From positions 52,022,230-52,086,229 of the forward strand of contig CM051516.1 of the NCBI GenBank assembly GCA_028015205.1: a stretch of 64,000 nucleotides of DNA, in the 5' to 3' direction. This stretch comes from Mytilisepta virgata (lineage: Eukaryota; Mollusca; Bivalvia; Mytilida; Mytilidae). Both the position numbers and the translations under genes were made by a program. Each line of letters opens with the position of its first letter. Position 1 is the stretch's first letter. Below are positions 1 through 13,300 of this stretch, in pieces. The notes beneath the pieces are model-generated. The model did no database searches, was not told the origin of the DNA, and saw only the letters and a program-made list of their open reading frames with translations.

Positions 1-589
1 GACAACCAATTTCACATGGAGACTACTAAAATTTCAAACCTTACTGGTCCTCGGACAACCTATATATAATTTTATTAGGTATCAATTTTCTCCATGTACA
101 TAGTAATGGGATGTCTCATTCATGCATACACTTCCATTAACATATCTGCGCGTTCGAACAACGTGAACAGTTTAAAATGTCCCGAATAATGACATTCAAT
201 AAAACAACATTGGAAATGCATATTCAGTGTTTTTTTGTTTTTGTTTAGTTGTCTAAATACGGTTTTATTGCTGATTTCTTAATCCTGTTGAATTTTATAA
301 CAAAATCATTTTTTCGGCCATTAGCAATGCATAGCCGAAACTAATCAATCAACAATTTGTATTGTTTCATAGGTGCATTTTCCATGTCCCTTCACTTGCA
401 TATTCAAAAATCAGTTAATCCCCAACAACAAAACAATCATCAAGTATTTCCTGATGTACTGCATATTTAAAATGTCTTGTTTGCTACCCAAGTCAACAAT
501 ACTTATTTTAAAACTGACCTAGGAGAACTGCCAGTTCTCACTAAGGCAATGAGATCTTCAAGCTTTACACATAACAAAACAAGTTTCTA

Positions 590-1044
590 TATATATAAAA
601 GGACTTTTATTCACAGTCTTTTCTTACTTTGCCAATAAAAGCCAAAAATAATGGTGTGACAATCGAGTGGCGATGAATGGAGGACGATTTTTTACAATTT
701 TTTTTACATGAAAACAAAAAATGAAACAACAAAATTTACAAATAATAAAAAAAATTAATCACATTTGATTTTCGAAGATTTCATCATGATGCGCAACTTG
801 AGATTAGATTGAAAATCTGTGAATTCCCTGGCTTTTTGATAAATAGCTGCTTTTTAACATCTGAGACATGAATGAATTGTCCGTAAAAACAATGTACACA
901 CTCAGATAACAGACATTCTACCTAACCACATTACAACATGATTTTTGGTCAGATAAACTCTAAAAATTTGTGATAAATCCAATAAATGGACACAAATTTA
1001 CATCAATGATTTACACATTAAGAACATGAGCTGTAGCTAACTGC
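590..1044 (-). other. Probable SYNCRIP 3' UTR
   Basis: AT-rich sequence after the SYNCRIP stop. A TTTATT at about 606 reads as AATAAA on the minus strand and is a possible poly(A) signal. Another lies near 259, so the 3' end is uncertain. Nothing else was recognised in 1-590. Confidence 0.45.
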
Positions 1045-1392
1045 TCAACCCCAATTCTGTCCATAAGAGTCCTGATACCACTGTGAATCATTGTAACCGG
1101 CATCATAGCCCGTTGAGTCCAGAGGTTGTTGAGCGATTGGCTGAGCTCCCCAACTGTCCTGAACATTCCGTCGCTTCGTCTGGCCCATGCTGAAATCCCC
1201 CTGTGCTTTCCTTTTGCCTCCCCTGGCAAACTGTTGTTCCATTTTTTGTGGTGCGTTTCCACCACGGCCCCCTCTTCCCGATCCTGGCATACCACGTCCT
1301 CTAACAGCGCCTCTTGATCCTCTCACCGCCGCTCCTGCTGCTGCCCCTCTAAGTCCACCAGGGGGTGGGGCCCCTCCTCGACCTCGCATTGG
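1045..1392 (-). CDS. SYNCRIP: SYNCRIP coding exon 11 (RGG tail, NLS, stop)
   Basis: 116 codons including TGA. RGG repeats, a bipartite NLS (GGKRKAQG...TKRR) and the SWGAQPIAQQPL motif, ending GQNWG. The acceptor is gcctcag. Confidence 0.96.
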   Translation of the reverse strand, partial: PMRGRGGAPPPGGLRGAAAGAAVRGSRGAVRGRGMPGSGRGGRGGNAPQKMEQQFARGGKRKAQGDFSMGQTKRRNVQDSWGAQPIAQQPLDSTGYDAGYNDSQWYQDSYGQNWG

Positions 1393-4300
1393 CTGAGGCA
1401 AACAATACAAGTAATTTATATCATCATTAAATTTTTGTCAACAACATGTGAAATAGAAAATTGTCATATCCTACAAGGTAAATCCATGAAGCATTTTTTC
1501 CCCTGCTTCAAGCACATATTAACTGTTGAGATGCTAGTCTTTCATAAGCTGCTTAATTACTAAACAATTTTATTTTCAAAGTTAAATATATTAATAAGTC
1601 ACTATTTTTTATATTGCCTTTTATTTTAAAAGTTAAATATTTGACTATGCATCTGGACAGTTTAAGTACTACATGAAGTAACAAGCTTGTATTAGTTACT
1701 CAAGTTACTGTTTTCATCAATTAAACATGCAAAGCTGAAATTTTGATGTTTTCCAAAAAACCAAATACAAGCTTGTACTCCACAAGTGTAACTACTACTA
1801 CATATAATATTTAAGTGTTGTAGTATTCAAAGTTGAGTTTTAAGATATCGAGAGTTGCAATTCTATGACTAAAATATCCATCTTTTCTTGAACAGCAAAT
1901 AATGCAGTGTCCCTCGCACAACTTAAGCAGCCATTAGGAAGATTTAAGGTGCTTTTAGAATTAAAATTACAATAAACAATGTCGTGACACTACAAATGAG
2001 TTAGTATTGACAAAATAGTTATGTGCTGCCAGACGTTAATGACATTCAGCTTGTTCCTACTGTAAGTATGCAATGTTAAGTTTCTCGTACTGTATTTTTG
2101 TTGTTTACCATGGAATTCTTTTAAATTCACTGCAACATTTCCAAGTGTGTATGCAAATCGCTTGGCTCTAATGCAAATTCATTTTATAACCAACAGTCTG
2201 GTTTTTTTTTACTCTTAAAGCAAAGCCTTTTAAATGACTGATCTTGTTTCTATCAAATAACCCCTTGAATTAACACACAATACAAATAACATAAAAGAAA
2301 AAAAGAAATTGTCTCTCAAGTATTTTGATTTTTCAGATCACGAAAACATTCAGTACTTGATTATTAGTTCTCACATGAAAATAGCTACCTTTGGTAATGC
2401 AAATTTCACCTCCCCCAAGCATCAGTGAAAATCAACAAAATTCAATACTTACTGGTGGTCCACCTCTGCCTCCTCTACCTCTTGGCATTTGTGGTGCATA
2501 ACCTCCACCATAATAGTCATAGTCTTCATAGCCAAAAAAGTCATCATAATAATCTATAAAAGATCATTAAAACATTAAGGCTTTACATTATCAACATTAT
2601 CTAGTCTTACTAAAAAACTTTAATGATTACATGTACTTCATAATTTTTTTTTATCACTTTCACTGCACCATATGCTGTAGTTATTTTGGTTAAACTACTC
2701 ATTTAAAAAATAATTTCAAAATATTTCACTTTACTCCTTAATGTACAGTTATCAGATGTAAATCTGCATACAATACTGCAGACTAACCATATCTAGGAGG
2801 TGGAGGCATTGCTCGTCTCATTCCTCGACCTGGAGGCATCATTCTTGCTGGAGGCATGGGAGGTCCATAGAAGTCATCATAACCCCTGAAAATTGTATAG
2901 ATACATTAGTAGATGATAAACCATTTTGTCTCAAAATTTTCAGTATGACAGTGTTCAAAGATTTTGTAAACATTTACTAAGTGTTGCAATTCTTTCAATT
3001 AGTATCTCATTGTTTATGCAACACACACAATATCAACACACCATTCTTGACATCTCTAACCAATTTTGTAACAATGTTGGTTTACCAACACATTTCCGTA
3101 TCATATTGTTTTAATGTGCTGTTGATGCGAGCGCAGCAATAGCCCTTTCCAGAAACTCATTTCCGGTATCACGATTCCCACTCTAAAATTATAATTTGAA
3201 GCAAGCTATTTCCTTTTCTTTACTTACTTTCGTTTCCAGCGAACGAACATTTTTCTAGCCTTAGTATGAAGCACAATATGGCCATATTTGCTTTAACAAA
3301 TACATTCACTTCATATTGCATAATGGCTGCCTCCATTAAACAAAAAAGACTTTTCTAAATGACCCATATGCTCCTATAGGGTTCGCTATAATTTAAAAAT
3401 TTAACATGCTCTCTTCAGGTACCATTTTCATTATACGAGTGAAATTAGATATTAATTTTACACTTATTGATGGTAATGGGTCACTCGACAGGTATTAGAA
3501 ATTTGGCACTAAGTGGTGATCTATTCAGAAATTGTATTTCATTTCAAACAGCATTATTAAAGCTTTAAAACGTTTTCTTCATTCTGAAATTTGAAACCTG
3601 TCAAGTGCAACAAAGAACATCTCCAACACTTTGAGAGTTTCTCAATGATATGAAGTATGATCTTTACCCAAAACCTCTACCAACTGACATCATCATCTGT
3701 CTTCTCTCTTGTTCTCTCTTTCTTTGATCTTTCTTCTTATTTTCTGTTGGGGGCTTGGCCAATGACACTTCAATTTCTAGTTTTCCTAATTTCTGAAACA
3801 AAGACCCATAGCATGTTAATACATAAAATTTCCAGCATGTAACTTTAGAGAATGTACGTCATAGTAATGGTTTGAATCCTAAACTTCCCACTCCCTCATA
3901 AAACCTTGGATCTATGGAATATATTTTGGTTAATACAGTGATTTCTGAGGGAATAGAACTGACCAGACTACACATTTTGTACCGTAAAATAATTTTTTGC
4001 CCAATACTAATGCAATAGGTTTTAATGCCATTTACATTCCAGATAAAGTTCATCTTGTTTGTATAATTGTCCAATATTTCTGTCTGAACACTTGCAAATG
4101 TGCAGAGAGCTCTGTGAGAAATATTTAATTTTATCTCCACAGACTGGCAGCCAGATAACCAGGAGAGGTTAGCTGGACCTGATGCTGTGTTGTCATCCCC
4201 AATCATTTGCTTGTACATGCCTCTAAAATTTCGCTTGAAGAAACCCAGAAAAAGATATTTGGTCCAATAAAAATGTGTTTAGAATTTCCCTTTTGATTCT

Positions 4301-7300
4301 AATGTTTGTACATGTAGCTATTCAATAGCTATTAACATCAAGGAACTGTGTAAATTTAATGGGTTGATGTCCCATTGATCCATACTGAATATTAAAATTT
4401 ATTAAGAATTTCGGTGATATTTGTAATATGAAATTAAAGCACACAAATCCAAAATACCTGTCCATTCATTGCGTCCAAAGCCTTAACTGCATCATCTCTT
4501 TCTTCATAATGAACAAATCCATAGTCCTTAATTTTTTTCACACGTTCAATTTTTCCAAATTCTGAAAATTTTTCTTTCAAAGAGTCTTCTGTTACATCTG
4601 ATGATAAATTTCTAATATACAACACTTTAACCTGGAAAACAAACAAGAAGTTAGAAATAATAATTTCAACAGTAATATTGAATAAAACAATGTTACCTAA
4701 TATAGTGAAGCTCTGAAATAGCATTCTAAAACATTGATTTATTTCATTATCAGCAGAAAGTCAAGAAAGAGAATATGTCGGAAATTTGGATTGAACTATT
4801 AACATCCTTTTAAGATCACAATGACAACTTGTTTTGCTGATTTTGAAGACTTTATTGATTAAACAAATAAAATGACCAGTCAAAATTTTGATCAGGACTT
4901 TCCACATGAGGAAAATAAAGCCCAAATTCCAGCTAAATTCCACTTTCCATATAAAAGCATCTGAATTTCTTTCAAAATGGTAATGCTGTTGTTAAAGAAA
5001 AAAACTTCCTGTACATAAACATCTTTCACACACTAGTAAAACCAAGCTGCATCAATATGAACTTACTATTGAAGTTAAATGATTTGTGCAACAGATGATA
5101 TGACTGAACTAATGATAATTTACCTTTCCCATTGTTGACTGATCAGGCTCCTCAATAGGATCAGCCCAATCAACAATAACGTCACAATTCCACACTTTTG
5201 ATCTCCCTGACGATAATTTTCGTTTAGCTGTTGATGCTGTTTTGTGAGAGTCGTATTCTAAAAATGCAAATCCTCTATTTTTCTGATTTTCTTTGTCTGC
5301 AGATCTGTATATTATAACATCTATCAATCCCTCTGTAATATTGAAGCATCAAATAAGTCTTAGTGTATTTTCTAACTTGGTACAACTTTCAGAAGTAAGA
5401 AGCAAAGATTTTTTTAATCAAATTTAAAAAAAAAATATGGCAGAGCTGAGAATACATGCAAGTTAAATAATAAAAATGGACACCTCAAGTTCAACGTTTG
5501 ATTAAAAAAATTCATGTAGTTACATGGTTGATTTAAAATCCTGCAAGTTCCATTCTCCAGCACTTACATGTACTTGATCTTTCTCAAATATTTTTTTTTT
5601 ATCTTTTATCGTATCAAGAGTGCATAAATGTATTTGACATAAATAATTCTTTGAGCATCAGACTCCAACCTAAATGACAACAAAGATTGTTCTTGAATTG
5701 ATATGGAATTTCTCTCAAATAAGAAATTGGGTATTCTAAAAACACTTTTATCACAATTAAAATACATTTTTAAGATCTCATGAAGAGATATGAAATAGAT
5801 TCAGGGTAAATTCATGAGCATTCAATAGGTACATGTAAAAGCATTTATGCTCATCAAAAATTTGGGGAGTAAGAATTATCTGACGAATTGATGGTATTGA
5901 TCGTACACTCCTTGTGATACATTTCCAAATTTGATGCACTGTTTACGGTTAAATTTTGGAATCATCAGAATGGTTTCCGGTAGGAACCAGATTGCTACAC
6001 GTAGCCATACGACCCCTGCTGCAGAGAAAGTCGAAGCCCCCACAAGATATACAAAATGTGTATTATTGAAATGGCTACATGTGGTGACTAACAATCCTAA
6101 AAAATTTGAACAAACTTCGATCAGCGGCCTCAGAGGAAATGCATTCACAAAGTATTGCTATAGTGTTGAATGCAGAAAAAAGTAATGTCTCTTAACTCCC
6201 GTAAAATTTGTCGAGTCAAAATCACGGTGGTCAAATACAAAAGGCGACTAAAAACCTACAAAATTTGAAGAAATCTGATCAGCGGTCTCAGATAAGTTGC
6301 ATCCACAAAGTGTTCTTATAGTGTCACATGCACAGAATCATTTTCAAGTCCCAAAGCTTCTGTAAAATTTATTGAATCAAAATGGCGGTTCCATACAAAA
6401 TTTTAACAAAATCTTATCAGCGGTCTCAGAGGAGATGCGTCCACAAGTAATTGTGACGGACATACAGACGCAGACCATTGCTAAGTCCCTCAGTCGCTTT
6501 GCGTCGGGGGACAAAAATTTCAGCTGCATTGTCATTAGTCTCCAGTATCAGTTTTACATGAATTATAAATTTCAACATGGCAACCGAGGAAGGTTCTCAC
6601 ACGAGTTCGAAATGAAGACTAGAAAACCTTCGATGAGTTTTTTTTTAAAATTAACGTCTTTCCAAGTGGAGCGTAGCGAATGAGGGCAAAGACGCTGAAT
6701 TTCAAAAAAGAGTTTTTCCAGTTCATTTTTAAATGAGTGCAAGTACCTATTTCTTCCATAAAAATAGATGTTTTAGGCCTCACACTCCTATATATTTTCA
6801 GTATGAACAACTGAAAAGGTATAGTAACGTTACGTTTGATTGGTCAAGAATTACAATAAACGAATGCATTAAGGATTCCCATTGGACGTGATACTGAGCG
6901 CACACGAACAGCTTTTATTGTAACCTTTCACAGTAAAAATTTATTTGCCGACGATAGTAAATAACCAATGTATTGTGATATATTGGTATTAGAATTTTCA
7001 CACGACTCTCAAGCCTATCAACTGTAAGGCTTCATTTTATTTTTTAGATCTGTGTATTCACTTAAATGTATTGCCAGAGGGTTTGATTTGATTGATTTTT
7101 GAAAATTCTGACTGATATACATTAATGAAAACCAGCAATTATGTTTTTTGTTTTTGTTTTTTTTTCAATAATTTTTTTTTTTTTTTAAGATTACACATTC
7201 ACATGATTACTGTCAAAGAAACTTGCTTCTAGACCTACTGAATGACAATTTTACAAGCATCAAGCATTTTGACCCCTTAAAATACAAGGAACTCGTTTTG

Positions 7301-10300
7301 TTTTTCATCAAGAAAAGAGCCAGTGTTGTGTGTGATAATTTATGGTTTTGACAGAATTGTTTTTATCTACACTGAACTATTGATGTCCATTAAAATTTTT
7401 GGTGATCAGTAACAATTACCTTTTAAAATTAATTTGTGCAGACACCAAATTATACTTGGCAACACAATTTAACATACCCTTTAAAAATGTCAAGCTGGTA
7501 AATAAATAAAAATATTTTACCTGCTCAAGGATTCCACCTTAATGAATTCAACCCAAATAAAATTTCTTTTATTTTGTTTTCAAATAACACAAGCTGCATA
7601 TTTCCAATTAAATCATGTTTACACCAACAGCAAGATCTATCACTGACTGATAGTGAATACTATATCACAGAATCTAATTGTGCTACTGATGTAATTTTAG
7701 AACCCAAATGACCTAGGAAGGATGCTTTTTTAACCAGATAGAGTATCCTGATTTTCTTCCTTCTTTTTCTTCAGTATCATTGTCAGATAAGATTTATATT
7801 TCTCAGATAGAGTGTTATCTGTACCTCAAGTTATCAGAAAAACAACCAGTAAAAATAAATACATCCTTGAAATTTTTCAATGAACTCTACCAACAAATAA
7901 CCAACACCTGCACTGTTAATCATATTCCATACCAGGAACCGTATTCCGTGATTTGTCACATCCATGTATTAATTCAAGGACGCGAGGACTGGTTCAGCCT
8001 GTATATGTTCACCTAATCACTGATGTTTTGTGCATCATACAGTACAAGATATGTCCTCAATGGGTCAGTAGTTGAAAATATCTGTACTGCCAACAAATTG
8101 AAAATAGGAAATGTGCAAAATCTTGTCCACTGTTGACAAAACTAAAGATTGCATGCTTTCAAAACTTTCATTATGATATTTAGTGAAATGTGATGATGCA
8201 TTTTTTAATTTATCATGTAGTTCATCTTAACCTTATAGAACCCAATATACTAAACACAATGTTCCCAGGAATCCACTAAAAACAGCTTCGAAAAGGCGCC
8301 ATATCCATTTCTTGGGTTGACATTTGCAATGGTTTCATGTGTCAAAACTTTACCAATCTCAATCTCATGTGAGGGATGTACCAAAGTTAAAATGTTGAAA
8401 GAAATTGCTGTCCAAAACAATAAGATACAATAAATTAATAAAGAGAATTTTGATGTTTTTGTACTATATACATAGTTCTATCATCTACTTCAGATGATAT
8501 GAATGTTCCAAAAATCATCAAAACAAAATTTTTCAAATTTTTGATACCTGTCTTTTTTGAAAATTCTTCCATAATTTCCTCTTTAGATTTGCTCTTAGGG
8601 ATGTTACCAACAAACAATCTTTGGTTAGCTACAGAGATGTTCACTTTTAAACGCTTTCCAGATTTGATTTCATAGTTGTCAAGCTGAAAACAAAAGATCA
8701 CGTGAACCCATAAAATTTGAACAATTTTTCGCAACTTTTGTTAATTTTGAAACTATGAAATATTCTTTGGATAAACCATAAAAATTAGAATTCCTCTAGC
8801 TCTAAACTAATGATCAATGAAATCTTAACTATTCAAACTGAAAAAATAATTTAAATTGAAATAGGATACATAAATTACTTTTCTTTTTTGGAAAATTTAA
8901 ACTCAATTCAATTTTCTGCTACAACCCCTTATTTATCTACCAGACTACACCTTGAATGATATGAAAATACCAAACAGGGATTGGTGTCAGGATGGCAGAC
9001 ATTCCTATTTGTCAGTTTTACACAATTACACACCTGTTTTACTGCTTCATTAGCACCCAATTTGTCACAATATGTAATGAAGCTGTACCCTCTGTTGAAA
9101 CCAGTCATTGGATCCATCATTAATCTCAAGTCCCATATTTTACCACATTTTTCAAATAATGGAATAAGTTCATCTTCAAACACATCTTTAGGAATTTTAC
9201 CACAAAAAACCTGAAATTAACATTTTAAAAACATTATGCATCGATAAATTACAGGAAATTTTGAAGTCCAACCAATTATTTCATCTCGAACACACTAAAA
9301 ATCTATAATATTTGTAGAATTCTCCAGGTTTTTTCCATAACAAGACAATTTTAAAGCAACATAATAGTGACCATTATCAAATATATCACATGACACTCAG
9401 TTTCTACTGTATCCGACTTTCCTACCCCTTTTTGTCAAAAAAGGCAAGGTGCCTGAAAAAAATAATAGCAAGGCTCTTTTTTTGTCACAAAATAATATAT
9501 GGAACTGCAATGAAATGACAGACAAGAACTGAAAAATTTCTGAGAATACTGCAAATTTGTCAAATCTAAAGGAATTTGACATCAATAGTAGGGACGCAAG
9601 ATAGCTCCAAAAAATGGTGATCCTTACTCCAAAATCGTAAGGGTAAGTAAGTCTGCTGTATTAATCTGGAGAACATTCATATAGTACTACTTTATATATG
9701 AATAGCTGTTGTTAACAACTAACGACAAATCTTCACCAATTTAATCCCGCAGATTCAATTTTTATTGCAATGATTTTAATAATTTGCATGAATTTCTTAA
9801 TAATTTATAGAATTCTTACTTCATGTCCAGCTCCTGGTTGTGATGACTCATCCGCACCTGGAGGCGGCCCACCATATTTTCTTTGACCTGTAGTTACATC
9901 CAGAGAATATCCTGTTCTGTCAAGAATTTCCTAAAAAAAAATATAAAATTTTAAGACTCCAGGGGATCTGCACAATCTGTGTGAAAATGTAAAAGTTTAC
10001 GGACGGACGCAAGTGATGACAAAAGCTAAAAGTCAGGCTTCATGATGGATAATGGAGATAACTGGTGACTTATTGATATGTTATATCAGAGAGGAGGAAA
10101 AACTAGTTTGCCACGTTGAATGATAAAAATATTTTGCCCGATCATGAATTGGACAAATGCAAACATTTGTAATAATGGTTTAATATCCAAATTAATAATT
10201 ACAAGTTCACGAAAAAGCAAGGTGATCCCATTTAGTTTTCACATTTTCAGAACCATGCAACTTTTTCAAAAATGAAGTGTAATGGTCAGACCAAAACTAT

Positions 10301-13300
10301 TTTGGCCCAAAAAATGTGCTGAACACGCGTCATATTTAACAAATTCAAAGCTATAACACCCCCTCACACTACATCAAATGTTACAATTTCATGTTATTCT
10401 TTAGCATCTTACCTTTAATTTTGCTTCATCAGGGCCCCGAGCTACTGTTGCCGTTGACCCTTGTTTTTTGTTCTGTCTATATGTTTTCATCATACCACAC
10501 AAGTATGCACTTTTATTTGTGACATGTTCTAGCGGACTATCAAGAAACTGTTTCAGCACTGCAATTGCATCATCTGCATTGAATTCTTTCAATGCATCTA
10601 GTGCACGTTCATCTAACTCTGCATGTGTCAATTTTTCTATAAAATGACAAATATGTATTAACAGCACAGCATTAACCTGTATTAAAATTCTCTTTATAAG
10701 ATTCCTGATTCAATTAGCAGATGACAAGTCCAGATTTACTTGGATTATCGACTGATTCATACTTTCCGTTCTGAAGAGTTGTTTTTATCAACTTCATAAA
10801 GATAAAGACCAAAAATTTAGGATCTTCCAGGATTTAGCATTTTATTAAGACTTTGCTCCAAAGTCATTTTTTCTAATTTTTGCATCATATTTTCAAAACG
10901 ACAATTCAGGCTAATGATTGGTCTTCACGCCTGCCCTCCCCTATTTTTCTTAAAATGCATTTTTTAATTATTTTTTGTGCCCATTTCCAGAAAAATATTT
11001 TTTATTACAATTATTTAAAATCCATGACAATCAAATACTTTGATAGCTTATGTGTTGTTGGATAAAGGGATATTACATTCTATTTTAGGCCAAAAAATAA
11101 GTCTTGTTTCCTGCTACCGGCCAGAAAAAAAATAGGGTATTTATGTTGGAAAATAATTTTTTGCGTGAACCCCCTGAGGGGTTCACGCTTATATATTGGC
11201 GAGTTTTGGATGTGTCTATGGGCCACTCGATATCTCTCGGCCGGAAGTCGGAATAAAATTCTCGGAATGTCTCTAATGTTTTCTATCATTTATACAGGTA
11301 GTAATCTACGTCTTTGATACGGCTATATTTCAACAATCAAACTTAAACAATAAAGACTTTGATTGAATATTATTTTTAAACCTATTTGCCTTTTCACAAA
11401 ATATATGTGTTTTTAATAATGTGAATGTTTAAAAGCGCTGTGAAAGTTTCTAAACAACAACGCTATTATATTTGTTTTGATGCGACCCCTGTACACTGTG
11501 TGTATCTAGGTCAATTATAACGTGGCATTGTTCAGTGTCCGATAACATGTAAACTAAATTATGTCTGAAGATTTAACCATGTGATATTGTGTATTTTTCA
11601 TCATAAACTTGGGAGAGAACATTCTGGTTTAAATATTTATATTAAATCGGAAAACAGAGATAATATTATTATTATTAAAAGAATTTATTTTTCTACGTTA
11701 ATTAAGTCATACCGTTTTAGTAAGGTTTTATAAGTAATTGTTATTTAATTTTTTGTATTGTAATATATCCATAAAACGGGAAAGGAAGATTTCAAGACGA
11801 TATTGATAAAATATACGAATATATCAAAAACTTGAATTTTAGTTTTGGTTTATTGATGGTAGTTTTTCGAAATTTCGGAAAAGATTTTTAAATATGAATT
11901 TATGTTCATTAAATTTCAATTATTTTTTTATTTTTGTTTTTAAATAACAGTTAAAGTCTAATCTTCAAGTATCTGCATCTTTAACATATGTTGCAATTAT
12001 GAGAATAGTTTGCATTGTTTTACTTCAAAAGAAACCGTTTAAGTGTAAATTGCGTAAGTGTGATCATGAAAGCATGATGTGTCAATATTGTATATAAATA
12101 AATAACCCTTTGAAGACATCGCCTTTGTTTATTGTCTTAAAATTAAATTAGTTGATAATTACGGACATGAACATCCCAAATACTTTGGTCACTTATGTAA
12201 CATGAAATGAGGTTCCAAAAGTTAAATAATTTACCGATATATTCTTTAAACGTGTTAATTCATTAATATTTTTTTATTAAGATGTATTATTATATCATAA
12301 CCTCATATTTAAATTTCGTATTTGTGTTGTTCTTTCGTAAGTAATATATATATATATAATTGTATCATATAATATGTTTATAAAAAAGTGTTAATTATTG
12401 TACCAATTTTGCCAATAAATTAGTATAATATCTAATATAAGTTATGTTTAGGAATACAATTTATCTCAACTATATTGGAGATATGCAAATGCAGTTCTAA
12501 GAATCATTTCGTTTTTTTCAAAATCTATACTAGCTTTGGTAGTCCTAAATATTGTTAGTAAAAACTATTTTGGTAAAATAGTTTTAACCCCATGACGGAC
12601 CCCTATATGATTAACCACGCCTTTTTAATCACGTGTTAACTGTTTTCGGACGCTGCACTTTAGAGTTTGCAGAAGTTGGGAATTGCAATAGGATCAGGAA
12701 TTTGTACATTAAACATAAAGTAAAAATTATCTACATTCCTATTCACTTGTGCAATAATCTAGTACACACTACTACATATTTTCAATGATGATGTGACAAC
12801 AAAACTCATCAATATTTATCAATATCTAATTCACAGCTAATTATTTCATATCAAAAGCAAATAAAATCAACAAATGTTGGTGACCAGTCAGCAGTCGTGG
12901 GTTCACGTATTGCTTTTCTTTTTTTAAAGAAAGCAACTTGTTTTCTCTTCATTTTTTCAGGTAAGGACTTCTGTGACAATAATGTGACGTTAGGCCTAAA
13001 TTAAAATATTGTTTGTTTGCTGTCAGCCGACCGACCCCAAAAATTGCCGCGACCCAAATAATTTTATTGCCGTTTTTGAAAACATTTTTTTTTTATTCCG
13101 GAATTTTGCCGGTTGCGGTTTAGAATCGAGTGCTGATTTCCGGGTTACATGCGGTTTTGATTTCCGGTAGTACATTGAAATATTTTTCCAGAAAAAAAAT
13201 AAAATAATTTACCTACCTACCTACCCACATAAAAAATTCTGGGTAGGAGAATGGCAAACAAACAATATTTTAATTTAGGCCTTATCAAGTGTCTTATCTA